A stretch of 64,000 nucleotides of DNA from Arthrobacter sp. SLBN-100 (GTDB taxonomy: Bacteria; Actinomycetota; Actinomycetes; Actinomycetales; Micrococcaceae): NCBI RefSeq assembly GCF_006715305.1, contig NZ_VFMY01000001.1, positions 4,278,001 through 4,342,000 of the forward strand, given 5' to 3'. Positions 43,790 to 54,150 of this stretch are shown in pieces. The first letter of the stretch is position 1; every line of letters begins with the position of its first letter. A model generated the notes under the pieces. That model was not told the origin of the DNA. It saw only the letters and a program-made list of their open reading frames with translations, and did not search any database. Made by a program: the position numbers and the translations under genes.

Positions 43790-43904
43790 GTGCCCTTCCG
43801 CAGGGGCCTTCCCGTCCGGCGGCGCACCGGGTCAATGGCCCCCGTTCAGCCCTATGAACCGCCGCCGCAAGCCGAAATATGAAGAATAAAGGAGCAGTCC
43901 TTCC

Positions 43905-44822
43905 ATGACAGCGTCCAGCAACACCCCGAAGGGGGAGCACGGCCCGCTCCGGCTGCTCGCCGTCCACGCCCACCCGGACGACGAGTCCAGCAAGGGTGCC
44001 GCCACCATGGCGAAGTACGCTGCTTCAGGCGTGGAAGTCATGGTGGCCACCTGTACCGACGGGTCACGCGGGGACATCCAGAACCCGGCAGTGGAAGGCG
44101 AGCCGCATCCGAAGCGGGACATGGCGGGTGCGCGGCGCCTGGAAATGCAGCGGGCGGCCGGGATCCTGGGCATCAAGCAGCGGTGGCTTGGCTTTGTGGA
44201 CTCGGGCCTGCCCGAGGGCGATCCGTTGCCGCCCTTGCCGGCGGGATCGTTCGCCACGCTGCCGCTGCACCATGCTGCCGCCCCGTTGGTGCGCCTGGTC
44301 CGGTCCTTCAAGCCGCACGTGATCCTGAGCTATGACGAAAACGGCGGCTACCCCCACCCGGACCACATCATGGCTCACCGGGTGGCCGTTGAGGCCTTCG
44401 ACGCCGCCGGTGATCCGGCCCGCTACCCCGGGGCGGGCGAAGCCTGGGAGCCAGGCAAGCTGTACTACGACCGGGCCTTCAGCCCCGAGCGTTTCCGGGC
44501 CCTGCATTTCGCCCTGGAGGAGGCGGGCCTTCAGTCGCCGTATGCGGAGCGGCTCGCGGCGTGGCTGGAGTCCGACGCCGAGGGCCACACTCCGCCGCCG
44601 GCCTCCCACCCCACCACCACCCAGGTGGACTGCGGCGACTTCTTTGAAGTGCGCGACGACGCCTTGCGGGCGCACAGCACACAGGTGGACCCGCTGGGGT
44701 TCTTCTTCGCTGTTTCCCCGGAGATGCAGCGCCGGGCGTGGCCTTGGGAGGATTATTCGCTGATCAGCTCCCGGGTGCCCTCGGAGCTACCGGAGAAGGA
44801 CCTGTTCGCGGGGCTAAGATAG
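43905..44822 (+). CDS. mca: Mycothiol S-conjugate amidase
   Basis: 305 residues; a zinc amidase of the PIG-L family that cuts mycothiol conjugates during detoxification. The zinc motif is AVHAHPDDESSKGAAT (AHPDDE, about 25-30) and the late zinc His is in YPHPDHIMAHRVAVEAF (about 149-165). FFAVSPEMQRRAWPWEDYSL near the C terminus is typical for Mca rather than for the deacetylase MshB. A good ribosome binding site (AAGGAG) precedes the ATG. Its presence shows the organism makes mycothiol. Confidence 0.95.
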   Translation: MTASSNTPKGEHGPLRLLAVHAHPDDESSKGAATMAKYAASGVEVMVATCTDGSRGDIQNPAVEGEPHPKRDMAGARRLEMQRAAGILGIKQRWLGFVDSGLPEGDPLPPLPAGSFATLPLHHAAAPLVRLVRSFKPHVILSYDENGGYPHPDHIMAHRVAVEAFDAAGDPARYPGAGEAWEPGKLYYDRAFSPERFRALHFALEEAGLQSPYAERLAAWLESDAEGHTPPPASHPTTTQVDCGDFFEVRDDALRAHSTQVDPLGFFFAVSPEMQRRAWPWEDYSLISSRVPSELPEKDLFAGLR

Positions 44823-44920
44823 AACCGGCAGGCAATTTCTATGCCGCGTAGAAGAAGTGCCCGGACCAGGGCTGCAGTATCTGCTGCCTGCTGACACCCG
44901 TTCCATAGAAGGTATTCAAC

Positions 44921-45298
44921 GTGCAACGTCTGCTCCTCAGCCTGGCCACCACCCCCACGCCCCAGCCCACGCCCTCGCTGCGCGAGGGAATTACGCAGGA
45001 CCAGGTGACCCCGGGCCTCCTGGGCTTTATCATGACGGCGTTCTTTGTGCTGGCCACGGCATTGCTCATCATGGATATGGTCCGGCGGATCCGGCGCGTC
45101 CGCTACCGCGCCCAGGTGGAGGAGGAGCGGATCGCAGCGGCTTCCGCGGCTGACATCGAAGCGGCAGAGGCTGCCGAGGCGGGATCCGCCGCGGCGGGGC
45201 CGGCGGCTGATCCAGCGGCAGGTTCACCGGCCGGCGATTCCTTCCAGGGACCGGCCGACGGCGGCGCGGACACCGGTCCCGGCAGCCGCCGCCAGTAG
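44921..45298 (+). CDS. Small single-pass membrane protein of unknown function
   Basis: 125 residues. A short Pro/Thr-rich N terminus (TTPTPQPTPSLREGITQDQV) precedes one helix (PGLLGFIMTAFFVLATALLIMDMV), followed by a basic stop (RRIRRVRYRAQ) and a charged, Ala/Glu-rich, then Gly/Ala/Pro-rich tail. I do not recognise a named family. A similar small protein is commonly found next to mca in actinobacteria, which suggests a real gene. GTG start at 44921, 98 nt after mca; convergent with the hemolysin III gene. Confidence 0.75.
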   Translation: MQRLLLSLATTPTPQPTPSLREGITQDQVTPGLLGFIMTAFFVLATALLIMDMVRRIRRVRYRAQVEEERIAAASAADIEAAEAAEAGSAAAGPAADPAAGSPAGDSFQGPADGGADTGPGSRRQ

Positions 45299-45302
45299 CT
45301 GG

Positions 45303-46049
45303 CTAGCTGAGCACGGCCAGGGCTATCGCCGCGAAGTGCGCGGCGAAGGCAACCACGGTCAGGGCATGGAACAGTTCGTGAAAGCCAAAGTGGCGGTAAC
45401 TGAAGTTCGGCTTCCTCATCGCGTAAAAGACCGCGCCCGTGATGTAGAGCACCCCGCCAACGCAGATGAGGACGGCGGCAGGAATATTCGCCTGGAAGAA
45501 CTGCGGGAGATAGAACAGCGATCCGCAGCCCAGGGCGATGTAGATCGGAACATAAAGCCAGCGCGGCGCGTTCGTCCATAGCAGCCGGAACAGGACGCCC
45601 AAAATGGCGCCGGACCAGATGACCCAGAGCAGCAGGACAGCCTGGGGCCGTTGCAGGAGGGTCCAGGCCAGCGGTGTGTAGGTCCCTGCGATCACCAGCA
45701 TGATGTTGGTGTGGTCCAGCCGCTTGAGGACCATCTTGACCTTCGGGGACCAGTTGCCGCGATGGTAGACGGCGCTGATGCCGAACAACAGCACGCCGGT
45801 GGCCGCGTAGATGGCTGACGTGACCTTGCGGTCCGCGGTTGGGGCCAGCGCTACGAGGATTGTGCCCGCCACCAGGGCCAGCGGAGCGGCGACTGTATGG
45901 ATCCAGCCCCGCCACTTGGGCTTGATCATCAGGAGCTCGGCCAGCCGGACGGCGGCCTCGTCCGCGGCGTTCGTCTCCGGGCCGGTTCCGGCGCGTGTGT
46001 TGCCGTCCGGTTGCGGCGTCCGGGGAGCGTCCGGGGTGTCGCTGTTCAT
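45303..46049 (-). CDS. Hemolysin III family (PAQR / TrhA) membrane protein
   Basis: 248 residues with about seven helices. Family marks: WRGWIHTVAAPLALVAGTILV, AVYHRGNWSPKVKMVLKRLDHTNIMLVIAGTYTPL (metal-site His in the HR and DH segments) and the late FHELFHALTVVAFAAHF with two His. The N terminus of about 45 residues is hydrophilic. TrhA proteins affect membrane energetics and lipid balance; true hemolysis is doubtful. The ATG at 46049 is 6 nt after a TATTCT box. Divergent from the prenyltransferase gene. Confidence 0.9.
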   Translation of the reverse strand: MNSDTPDAPRTPQPDGNTRAGTGPETNAADEAAVRLAELLMIKPKWRGWIHTVAAPLALVAGTILVALAPTADRKVTSAIYAATGVLLFGISAVYHRGNWSPKVKMVLKRLDHTNIMLVIAGTYTPLAWTLLQRPQAVLLLWVIWSGAILGVLFRLLWTNAPRWLYVPIYIALGCGSLFYLPQFFQANIPAAVLICVGGVLYITGAVFYAMRKPNFSYRHFGFHELFHALTVVAFAAHFAAIALAVLS

Positions 46050-46055
46050 TGCTCC

Positions 46056-46061
46056 AGAATA
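46056..46061 (-). promoter_or_regulatory. Leaderless-type -10 box of the hemolysin III gene
   Basis: TATTCT on the minus strand, 6 nt before the ATG at 46049. Confidence 0.5.
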
Positions 46062-46192
46062 ACTTACGCTTCAGTAAGTTACCGGCGAGTAACAGTGGAG
46101 TGATGTTGGATTCGGTTCCGGCCGGGACCGCCGGTGCTGCTGTGGACGGTAGCCTAGGATGTGCAAAGCGGAACGTACAGCAAGGAAGTCAG

Positions 46193-46966
46193 GTGAGAGA
46201 GCGCGTGGAGTTGCCCGGCTTCCTCTACGGCTTTTATGAGCGCAGGCTGCTCAAGGACCTGGCACGTGACCGCATTCCCCGGCATATCGGCGTCATGGTG
46301 GACGGCAACCGCCGCTGGGCCAGGCAGTTCAATGCCCCGACCAGCCAGGGCCACCAGGCGGGCGCGGACAAGATCCACGAGTTCCTTGGCTGGTGCCAGG
46401 AACTTGGGATCAAGGTGGTCACGCTGTACATGCTGTCCACGGACAACATGAACAGGTCCAGCGAAGAACTCGACCTGCTGATGGGCATCATCGCCAATAC
46501 CCTGGACAGGCTGGACGAGGACGCCAACATCTCTGTGCATGCCATGGGTGCCCCTGAACTGTTGCCGGACTACCTGGCGCAGCGGCTCAACAAGCTGACG
46601 GCGCGCACCCCGGTCCGGGAAAAAATCCATGTCAACGTGGCCGTGGGGTACGGCGGCCGCCGGGAAATTGTTGATGCGGTACGCGAGCTGCTGCACGACG
46701 CCGTGGCCAAGGGCAAGGACATCAGCAAGCTGGCCGACGAACTCTGCGTAGACGATATCTCCCGGTTCCTCTACACACGGGGCCAGCCCGATCCGGACCT
46801 GGTGATCCGCACGTCCGGCGAACAGCGCCTCTCCGGGTTCCTGATGTGGCAGAGCGCCTACAGCGAGTTCTACTTCTGCGAGGCGCTGTGGCCGGCCTTC
46901 CGCAAGGTGGATTTCCTGCGCGCCCTCCGTGATTACGCCGGCAGGCAGCGGCGCTTCGGAGCCTGA
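46193..46966 (+). CDS. uppS: Isoprenyl transferase (cis-prenyltransferase)
   Basis: 257 residues of the undecaprenyl pyrophosphate synthase family. Diagnostic motifs: [14 protein letters not shown] (catalytic Asp, about 29-42), [17 protein letters not shown] (about 79-95), [17 protein letters not shown] (about 146-162) and [25 protein letters not shown] (about 201-225). Actinobacteria often have two copies, one short-chain (farnesyl) and one long-chain; sequence alone does not tell which this is. It makes lipid carrier for cell wall precursors. I take the GTG at 46193, with AAGGAAG upstream. Confidence 0.9.
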   Translation: MRERVELPGFLYGFYERRLLKDLARDRIPRHIGVMVDGNRRWARQFNAPTSQGHQAGADKIHEFLGWCQELGIKVVTLYMLSTDNMNRSSEELDLLMGIIANTLDRLDEDANISVHAMGAPELLPDYLAQRLNKLTARTPVREKIHVNVAVGYGGRREIVDAVRELLHDAVAKGKDISKLADELCVDDISRFLYTRGQPDPDLVIRTSGEQRLSGFLMWQSAYSEFYFCEALWPAFRKVDFLRALRDYAGRQRRFGA

Positions 46967-47017
46967 CATGCCCGGTTTACCTCGAGTTCACACCGGCGCA
47001 ACAGGAATCGCCGCGTA

Positions 47018-47083
47018 ATGGTTGCGGAAATTACTTCCGATGGATTTACGTTATATCCATCAGCAGGCAAAACCGCCGGCTGA
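47018..47083 (+). CDS. Possible small leader ORF 1 upstream of phoH2
   Basis: ATG to TGA, 21 residues, beginning [20 protein letters not shown] at about 47003-47007 could be its ribosome binding site. Codon use (TTA, TAT, ATT, TCA) differs from neighbours, so it may be chance. It ends 3 nt before the ribosome binding site of the next small ORF. Confidence 0.2.
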   Translation: MVAEITSDGFTLYPSAGKTAG

Positions 47084-47099
47084 TCGGGGAGGCCAGTAC

Positions 47100-47171
47100 A
47101 TGGAGCGAGACATCGCGCCGGTTGTATGGGAGGCCGGACCCGGCCTCATGGCCGAGCCGGCTCACCACTAA
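47100..47171 (+). CDS. Probable small leader ORF 2 upstream of phoH2
   Basis: ATG to TAA, 23 residues, beginning [15 protein letters not shown] and ending AEPAHH. It has a strong ribosome binding site, GGGGAGG at 47086-47092, seven nt before the ATG, stronger than that of phoH2. Codon use is G/C-rich at third positions, as in real genes here. It ends 34 nt before the phoH2 start. Mycobacterial phoH2 genes are preceded by a small antitoxin gene (phoAT); homology of this tiny ORF is not shown. Confidence 0.45.
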   Translation: MERDIAPVVWEAGPGLMAEPAHH

Positions 47172-47205
47172 CACATCCGGGCTTGCGCCCGGGGCTGGAG
47201 TCGAT

Positions 47206-48624
47206 GTGGCTACTTCTGAACAACTGCCCGCGGTCCTTTCCGACCAGGGAGAGAAAGCTACCTCTCGCGCCATGCGAGCCGCCTTAGAAACCGGTGCAGC
47301 GGAAGACGCCGCGGCCGGTTTTGCTGTTCCTGGAAGGGAAGCTGCCATCCACACCTTTGTGATCGACACCTCCGTCCTGCTCTCCGACCCCCGCGCGCTG
47401 CTGCGCTTTGCCGAACATGAGGTCGTCGTGCCGGTTGTGGTCATCACCGAGCTTGAAGCCAAGCGCCACGACCCCGAACTTGGCTACTTCGCCCGTAAGG
47501 CACTCCGGCTCCTCGACGACCTGCGGGTCAAACACGGCGGCCTGAACCAGCCCATTCCCATTGGTGACGACGGCGGCAGCCTCGTGGTGGAACTGAACCA
47601 CATTTCCGCGGAGGTGCTTCCGCTGGGTTTCCGCAGCGGAGACAACGACAGCCGCATCCTCGCCGTCGCGAAGAACCTCGCGAATGAGGGCCGGAACGTG
47701 ACGGTTGTGTCCAAGGACCTGCCCATGCGGGTTAAAGCCTCAGCGATGGGGCTAACCGCCGACGAGTACCGCAACGAGCTGGTGAAGGACTCGGGCTGGA
47801 CCGGGGTGGCCGAGGTGGAAGCCGGCGAACAGGAGATCAACACGCTCTACGGGCACGAGCCCGTCTTTATTCCGGCGGCTGCTGAACTCCCTGTCAACAC
47901 CGGACTGGTCCTGCTGTCCAACCGGGGCTCGGCCCTTGGCCGTGTCGGCGCCGACAAGCAGGTCCGCCTGGTGAAAGGTGACCGAGACGTTTTCGGCCTG
48001 CACGGGCGGTCCGCGGAACAGCGGCTGGCCATCGACATGCTGATGGATCCGGCCGTCGGGATCGTTTCCATCGGCGGCCGGGCCGGAACCGGCAAGTCGG
48101 CACTTGCCCTGTGCGCCGGCCTGGAGGCGGTGCTGGAGCGCCGCGAACACCGCAAGGTGATCGTGTTCCGGCCGCTCTACGCGGTGGGCGGGCAGGAACT
48201 CGGCTACCTCCCCGGCTCCGAGTCCGAGAAAATGAACCCCTGGGCGCAGGCTGTTTTTGACACCCTCGGCGCGCTGGTCAGCCAGGAGGTGGTGGAAGAG
48301 GTCATGGACCGCGGCATGCTCGAGGTCATGCCCCTCACCCACATCCGCGGCCGCTCCCTCCACGACGCTTTCGTGATCGTGGACGAGGCCCAGTCGCTCG
48401 AAAAGAACGTCCTGCTCACGGTCATGAGCCGCATCGGCCAGAACTCCAAGATCGTCCTCACCCACGACGTCGCCCAGCGCGATAACCTCCGCGTCGGACG
48501 CCACGACGGAATCGCCGCCGTCGTCGAAACCCTGAAAGGACACCCCCTCTTCGGCCACATCACCCTGACCCGCTCGGAACGCTCACCGATCGCAGCCCTG
48601 GTCACGGAACTGCTCGAGGGCTAG
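47206..48624 (+). CDS. phoH2: PhoH family protein with N-terminal PIN domain (PhoH2)
   Basis: 472 residues. After about 45 residues comes a PIN ribonuclease domain: [19 protein letters not shown] (first Asp), [13 protein letters not shown] (Glu) and [14 protein letters not shown] (Asp pair). The C-terminal PhoH ATPase has Walker [17 protein letters not shown] (about 286-301) and Walker [13 protein letters not shown] (about 388-399). PIN-PhoH proteins are RNA helicase-RNase fusions. The GTG at 47206 has GGAG five nt before it; an in-frame ATG at 47122 would overlap the small ORF upstream. The leader region holds two small ORFs. Confidence 0.92.
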   Translation: MATSEQLPAVLSDQGEKATSRAMRAALETGAAEDAAAGFAVPGREAAIHTFVIDTSVLLSDPRALLRFAEHEVVVPVVVITELEAKRHDPELGYFARKALRLLDDLRVKHGGLNQPIPIGDDGGSLVVELNHISAEVLPLGFRSGDNDSRILAVAKNLANEGRNVTVVSKDLPMRVKASAMGLTADEYRNELVKDSGWTGVAEVEAGEQEINTLYGHEPVFIPAAAELPVNTGLVLLSNRGSALGRVGADKQVRLVKGDRDVFGLHGRSAEQRLAIDMLMDPAVGIVSIGGRAGTGKSALALCAGLEAVLERREHRKVIVFRPLYAVGGQELGYLPGSESEKMNPWAQAVFDTLGALVSQEVVEEVMDRGMLEVMPLTHIRGRSLHDAFVIVDEAQSLEKNVLLTVMSRIGQNSKIVLTHDVAQRDNLRVGRHDGIAAVVETLKGHPLFGHITLTRSERSPIAALVTELLEG

Positions 48625-48637
48625 CCAGACAGAGGTG

Positions 48638-48710
48638 CGCGGGTGCCCCTTCCTCGGCGTGCTGGCTCGTTCCTCGCCTCTGACGCACGCTGCCGGAAGG
48701 GGCACCCGCG
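48638..48710 (+). other. Long imperfect hairpin downstream of phoH2
   Basis: CGCGGGTGCCCCTTCC (48638-48653) and its exact complement (48695-48710) are 41 nt apart; GCGTGC and GCACGC inside can extend the stem. No T tract follows, so it may be a terminator, an mRNA stabiliser or a structured RNA. Confidence 0.5.
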
Positions 48711-48912
48711 ACATGGCCGGTCCGAGTGCTTCGCGTAGGAGCGCGTCGCGGCGCATCGGGCGCTGTAGGTCGCCCAGCGACCGCAGGCGCCCTTATGCGG
48801 TGTAAGCGGCGTCCCGAGGGGCCCGAGGCGAGCTTGCGAGCCTTGGGAAGGGACCTCCGCGCTAAGCGACGGCGAAGCGCTGGGCCGGAAGAACCCAGCC
48901 GCTGGCATGCAC
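48711..48912. other. Intergenic stretch with repeat-like block
   Basis: No gene with good codon use is seen. The block AGGGGCCC-GA-GGCGAGCTTGCGAGC (48817-48841) is shared with the N-terminal coding part of the MazG-like gene. The rest, GC-rich with short palindromes such as GGCGAAGCGCTGGG, carries nothing I recognise. Confidence 0.4.
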
Positions 48913-49560
48913 TCATATTGCGCCGAGAAACTTCGCCGCTGCCTCGTGACCGCTCACCTGGAGGGTCCAGTCGGGGCGTTTGAACGTTTCCGGGGTGAGC
49001 CGCACGTGCTGGACTGTTTCGACCTTGGTGCCCCACGCTTTCCGGGTGGTGCCGTTCAGTTCGTAGCCGAGGGAACGGGAGACGCCGAGGGAGGCTTCGT
49101 TCCAGCCGGCTGCTTCGGACTCGGCTACTTCTGCGCCCAGCCAGTCGAAGGCGTAGAGGGCGACGGCGGCGCGCATCTCCTTGCCCAGGCCGCGGCCCTG
49201 CACCGACTGCTTGAGCCAGGAGCCAGTGGTGACGGTTTTGAGTGTGGCGAAGTCCTTGGCCGCGACGTCCTGGCAGCCGATGAACCCGCCGTCGTGCCAA
49301 ATGCCCAGGAGCAGTGTCCAGGACTCGGGGGTGCATTCGGCACGGCACCGCCAGTACCAGCGGGCCATGTTGGGGCCCAGCTCCTCGTCAGGCAACTCCG
49401 CCCACGGCATGCTGAACGGATTCCTGCCACGCTCGTGGATCCCGCTGCGGGCCGCCTCCACTGCCGCCGCGATGTCTTCATCCAGGATGGGGCGGAGTTC
49501 AAGGCGGGGCGTCGCCAGTCGAAGACCAGAAAGTGGCCAGATGTCGCTCAGTGTGGTCAT
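48913..49560 (-). CDS. GNAT family N-acetyltransferase
   Basis: 215 residues of the RimJ/RimL-like GNAT group: RLATPRLELRPILDEDIAAAVEAA at the start, then VTTGSWLKQSVQGRGLGKEMRAAVALYAFD with the acetyl-CoA loop QGRGLG (about 129-134) and AEVAESEAAGWNEASLGVSRSLGY, typical of acetyltransferases that act on protein N termini or small amines. The ATG at 49560 follows a TATGAT box by 6 nt, so upstream start codons in the same frame are rejected. Confidence 0.9.
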   Translation of the reverse strand: MTTLSDIWPLSGLRLATPRLELRPILDEDIAAAVEAARSGIHERGRNPFSMPWAELPDEELGPNMARWYWRCRAECTPESWTLLLGIWHDGGFIGCQDVAAKDFATLKTVTTGSWLKQSVQGRGLGKEMRAAVALYAFDWLGAEVAESEAAGWNEASLGVSRSLGYELNGTTRKAWGTKVETVQHVRLTPETFKRPDWTLQVSGHEAAAKFLGAI

Positions 49561-49566
49561 CGGCGA

Positions 49567-49572
49567 ATCATA
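49567..49572 (-). promoter_or_regulatory. Leaderless-type -10 box of the GNAT gene
   Basis: TATGAT on the minus strand, 6 nt before the ATG at 49560. Confidence 0.55.
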
Positions 49573-49616
49573 ATACGAAAGTAGGGGCTGTGTTCCCGGG
49601 CCGAGGCTTGTCACAG

Positions 49617-50408
49617 TCAGGCGGAGACATCCCAGGTGATGTGCTGCCGGACATCCGTGAGGCTCATTGATTGCGCCACGAACAGGTCGTCCAGCATGTA
49701 CTCGTCCACAGCGATGATGCGCAGCCAATGGCCGTATTCTTCCGCCCCGGGTTCCAGGGACTGGCTGGCGACGCACACACCCGTGCCCAGGTCCACCCGG
49801 ATCCGGGACTTTCCCGGCAGGCACAGCGGCGCCGCGGGATGGGCCGGGTGGTACGCGGCCGTGGGGCTCACCACCGCTTCCAGGACCGGGCGGCCCTCAT
49901 GCTCCCGGCGGCTGACACCGTGCACTTCGACAGCGTTGCTGCCGGGGAATTCGATGGGCACGGGGGCGTTGCCAGCCAGTTCCACAGGGTCCAGGGCCGC
50001 GGAAAACCGTCCGTTGCCGAATCCCGGCTCGCCGTAGGCGGCTTCCGGGCGGCGCCGCACCAGGCCCTGGTCGTCGTAGACGGGAGTGACCAGATGCGGC
50101 GGCAGGAGCCAGGACTTCCGGGTGGCGCTGACGTACAGGCCGTCCCTGGAATCATTGATTCCGGTGGTGCTGTGCAGGACAAGTCCGTCCGCGGTTTCGA
50201 GCCGGAGTGCGCCCGGGCGGCGCAGCCATGCCCGGACCAGGGGTGCTCCCGGGCTGGGGGCCTCGGCGAAGGGCTCGTCCCAGTATTCAAAGCGCAGGGA
50301 CTGCCACTTCCATGGGGAGGACCTGCAGAGGTTCCGGAAGAGGGCAGGATCCGCGGCGGCTGAACTGCTGTCCGGATCCGTCCGGTGCCGGGAGTCCCAG
50401 GTCGCCAT
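49617..50408 (-). CDS. Hypothetical protein, actinobacterial
   Basis: 263 residues, not recognised. There is no signal peptide or membrane helix. The sequence is rich in predicted strand: RFEYWDEPFAE, LVRAWLRRPGALRLETADGLVLHS, VTPVYDDQGLVRRR, IRVDLGTGVCVASQSLEPG and HWLRIIAVDEYMLDDLF, a pattern like LolA/LppX-type half-barrels or immune-type unknowns, but no motif decides it. The ATG at 50408 lies 6 nt after TAAACT, so I prefer it to the GTG at 50414. Divergent from the prepilin peptidase gene. Confidence 0.75.
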   Translation of the reverse strand: MATWDSRHRTDPDSSSAAADPALFRNLCRSSPWKWQSLRFEYWDEPFAEAPSPGAPLVRAWLRRPGALRLETADGLVLHSTTGINDSRDGLYVSATRKSWLLPPHLVTPVYDDQGLVRRRPEAAYGEPGFGNGRFSAALDPVELAGNAPVPIEFPGSNAVEVHGVSRREHEGRPVLEAVVSPTAAYHPAHPAAPLCLPGKSRIRVDLGTGVCVASQSLEPGAEEYGHWLRIIAVDEYMLDDLFVAQSMSLTDVRQHITWDVSA

Positions 50409-50414
50409 ATCCAC

Positions 50415-50420
50415 AGTTTA
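50415..50420 (-). promoter_or_regulatory. Leaderless-type -10 box of the hypothetical gene
   Basis: TAAACT on the minus strand, 6 nt before the ATG at 50408. Confidence 0.5.
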
Positions 50421-50454
50421 CGCGCGGGCGGTGCGTGGGGCAGCGGGAATCCAG

Positions 50455-50460
50455 TAGCAT
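50455..50460 (+). promoter_or_regulatory. Leaderless-type -10 box of the prepilin peptidase gene
   Basis: TAGCAT ends 6 nt before the GTG at 50467. Confidence 0.5.
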
Positions 50461-50466
50461 CCGAGG

Positions 50467-51021
50467 GTGATCCAACGACTGGGCGAACTCTGGCAGCACA
50501 CCCCGCCGGCCTTCTGGCTGGTGCTTGCTGCCTGCGCCTACTTCGTGGTGATGGCTGTCCGGCTCACCGTCATCGACGTCCGGCATCACCTCCTGCCCAA
50601 CCGGATCGTTTTCCCGTCCTACGCCGTGGCAGGGGCCCTCCTGCTCGCGGCAGCAGTTTTTGCCGGGGCGGGAATTGGCGCGGCCCAAAGTCCTGCCGGT
50701 CCGCTCGCAGGCCTGATGGCCGTGCCGGCCCTCCGGATAGTGGCCGGTGCAACCATCCTGTGGCTTTTCTACTTCCTTCTCCGGTTTGCGTACCCGCCAG
50801 GGATGGGGTTCGGCGACGTGAAACTGGCCGGAGTCCTTGGCATGTATCTTGGCTACCTTGGATGGGGCCACCTGTTCGCCGGCACCTTCCTGGCGTTCCT
50901 GCTGGGCGGCCTGTGGTCCATTGCGCTGCTGGCCGCGCGCAGGGGGACGCTGAAATCGTCCATTCCGTTCGGGCCGTTTATGCTCGCCGGCGCCGCCGCG
51001 GCGATGCTGCTGCCCGCCTGA
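50467..51021 (+). CDS. A24 family prepilin peptidase (short form)
   Basis: 184 residues with about five helices. The two catalytic aspartates of the A24 family are in LTVIDVRHHLLPNRIVFPS (about residue 38) and GMGFGDVKLAGVLGMYLG (GxGD, about 119). The N-terminal methylase domain of full-length PilD is missing, as in TadV/CpaA-like enzymes. It would process type IV-like or Flp pilin precursors. No pilin genes lie nearby. GTG start, leaderless type. Confidence 0.88.
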   Translation: MIQRLGELWQHTPPAFWLVLAACAYFVVMAVRLTVIDVRHHLLPNRIVFPSYAVAGALLLAAAVFAGAGIGAAQSPAGPLAGLMAVPALRIVAGATILWLFYFLLRFAYPPGMGFGDVKLAGVLGMYLGYLGWGHLFAGTFLAFLLGGLWSIALLAARRGTLKSSIPFGPFMLAGAAAAMLLPA

Positions 51022-51055
51022 CGGGCTGGACCAGCCCGGGGTGCAGGCAGTTCGG

Positions 51056-51061
51056 TACGCT
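51056..51061 (+). promoter_or_regulatory. Leaderless-type -10 box of the Nudix gene
   Basis: TACGCT ends 6 nt before the ATG at 51068. Confidence 0.45.
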
Positions 51062-51067
51062 GGCTTA

Positions 51068-51538
51068 ATGCCTGCGCCTGACTACGTCCTGAAACTCCGC
51101 AAGAAAATCGGCAACGACCCCCTCTGGGTCCCCGGCGTCCGGGGCGTCGTGGTTGATGACTCGGGCCGCGTCCTGCTGGCCCGGCGGGCCGACAACAGGC
51201 AGTGGGCCCTGATCAGCGGAATGCTCGATCCGGGGGAGCAGCCGGCGCGGGGCCTGGTGCGGGAAATTTTTGAGGAGACGGCGGTGGTGGCCGAACCCGA
51301 GCGCGTTGTCTCCGTCGGTGCGGTGGGTCCCATCACCTATCCAAACGGCGACGTCTGCGAGTTCCTGGACGTGGTGTTCCTGTGCCGCTACGTCTCGGGG
51401 ACAGCCCGGGTGAATGACGACGAATCGATTGCCGTCGGCTGGTTCGGCCTGGATGAACTCCCCGACCTCATGGCCGGGCACCTCACCAGCATTCACCGTG
51501 CCCTGGCTCCGGCCGAGGCAGCCCATTTCGAACCCTGA
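51068..51538 (+). CDS. Nudix hydrolase
   Basis: 156 residues. The Nudix box is GMLDPGEQPARGLVREIFEE followed by TAV (about 57-79); the catalytic REIFEE core is intact, while the usual glycine after EEx is alanine, a tolerated change. WALISGMLDPGEQ before it and VNDDESIAVGWFGLDELPDL after it are typical for ADP-sugar/NUDIX phosphohydrolases. Substrate unknown. The ATG at 51068 is set by the -10 box; a TTG 27 nt upstream is less likely. Confidence 0.9.
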   Translation: MPAPDYVLKLRKKIGNDPLWVPGVRGVVVDDSGRVLLARRADNRQWALISGMLDPGEQPARGLVREIFEETAVVAEPERVVSVGAVGPITYPNGDVCEFLDVVFLCRYVSGTARVNDDESIAVGWFGLDELPDLMAGHLTSIHRALAPAEAAHFEP

Positions 51539-51545
51539 CCGCACG

Positions 51546-51568
51546 CCGCCGGGCCAAAGGCCCGGCGG
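51546..51568. terminator. Terminator hairpin between Nudix and MFS genes
   Basis: CCGCCGGGCC (51546-51555) pairs with 51559-51568 with loop AAA; sits between convergent genes. Confidence 0.65.
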
Positions 51569-51657
51569 ACACAACAGGGGCGCCGCAACCCCCAAGACTG
51601 CGGCGTCCCAGCCAGTCCCGCACTCCTGCGCCACTGCCGGCAGGAGTACGACGGTGG

Positions 51658-54020
<2,363 letters not shown>

Positions 54021-54030
54021 AAAGTGAAGT

Positions 54031-54057
54031 TTTGCACTAACACGGTCCTAGTGCAAA
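54031..54057. promoter_or_regulatory. Operator-like palindrome upstream of tetR
   Basis: TTTGCACTA (54031-54039) and TAGTGCAAA (54049-54057) are perfect inverted repeats with a 9-nt spacer. TAGTGCACTA (54003-54012), just inside the gene, repeats the same core. This is the natural candidate site for the TetR protein. Confidence 0.6.
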
Positions 54058-54084
54058 TTTTGCGAAAGGCATAAGGAACGACGG

Positions 54085-54118
54085 CGGCCGCCCACCTTCG
54101 CTGGAAGGTGGGCGGCCG
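54085..54118 (-). terminator. Terminator after fumC
   Basis: CGGCCGCCCACCTT (54085-54098) pairs perfectly with 54105-54118, loop CGCTGG. Confidence 0.75.
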
Positions 54119-54150
54119 ACGTCGTACTTCTCTTGTGGACCGGTGGGGAA

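Noticed and set aside
48602..49348. A 248-codon minus frame between phoH2 and the GNAT gene
   Set aside because: Arg/Pro/Gly-rich shadow of the GNAT gene in another frame plus intergenic sequence; no ribosome binding site or motif.
51068..51538. Nudix protein as inactive because of Ala in place of Gly in the Nudix box
   Set aside because: The catalytic REIFEE core is intact, and this position varies in active enzymes.
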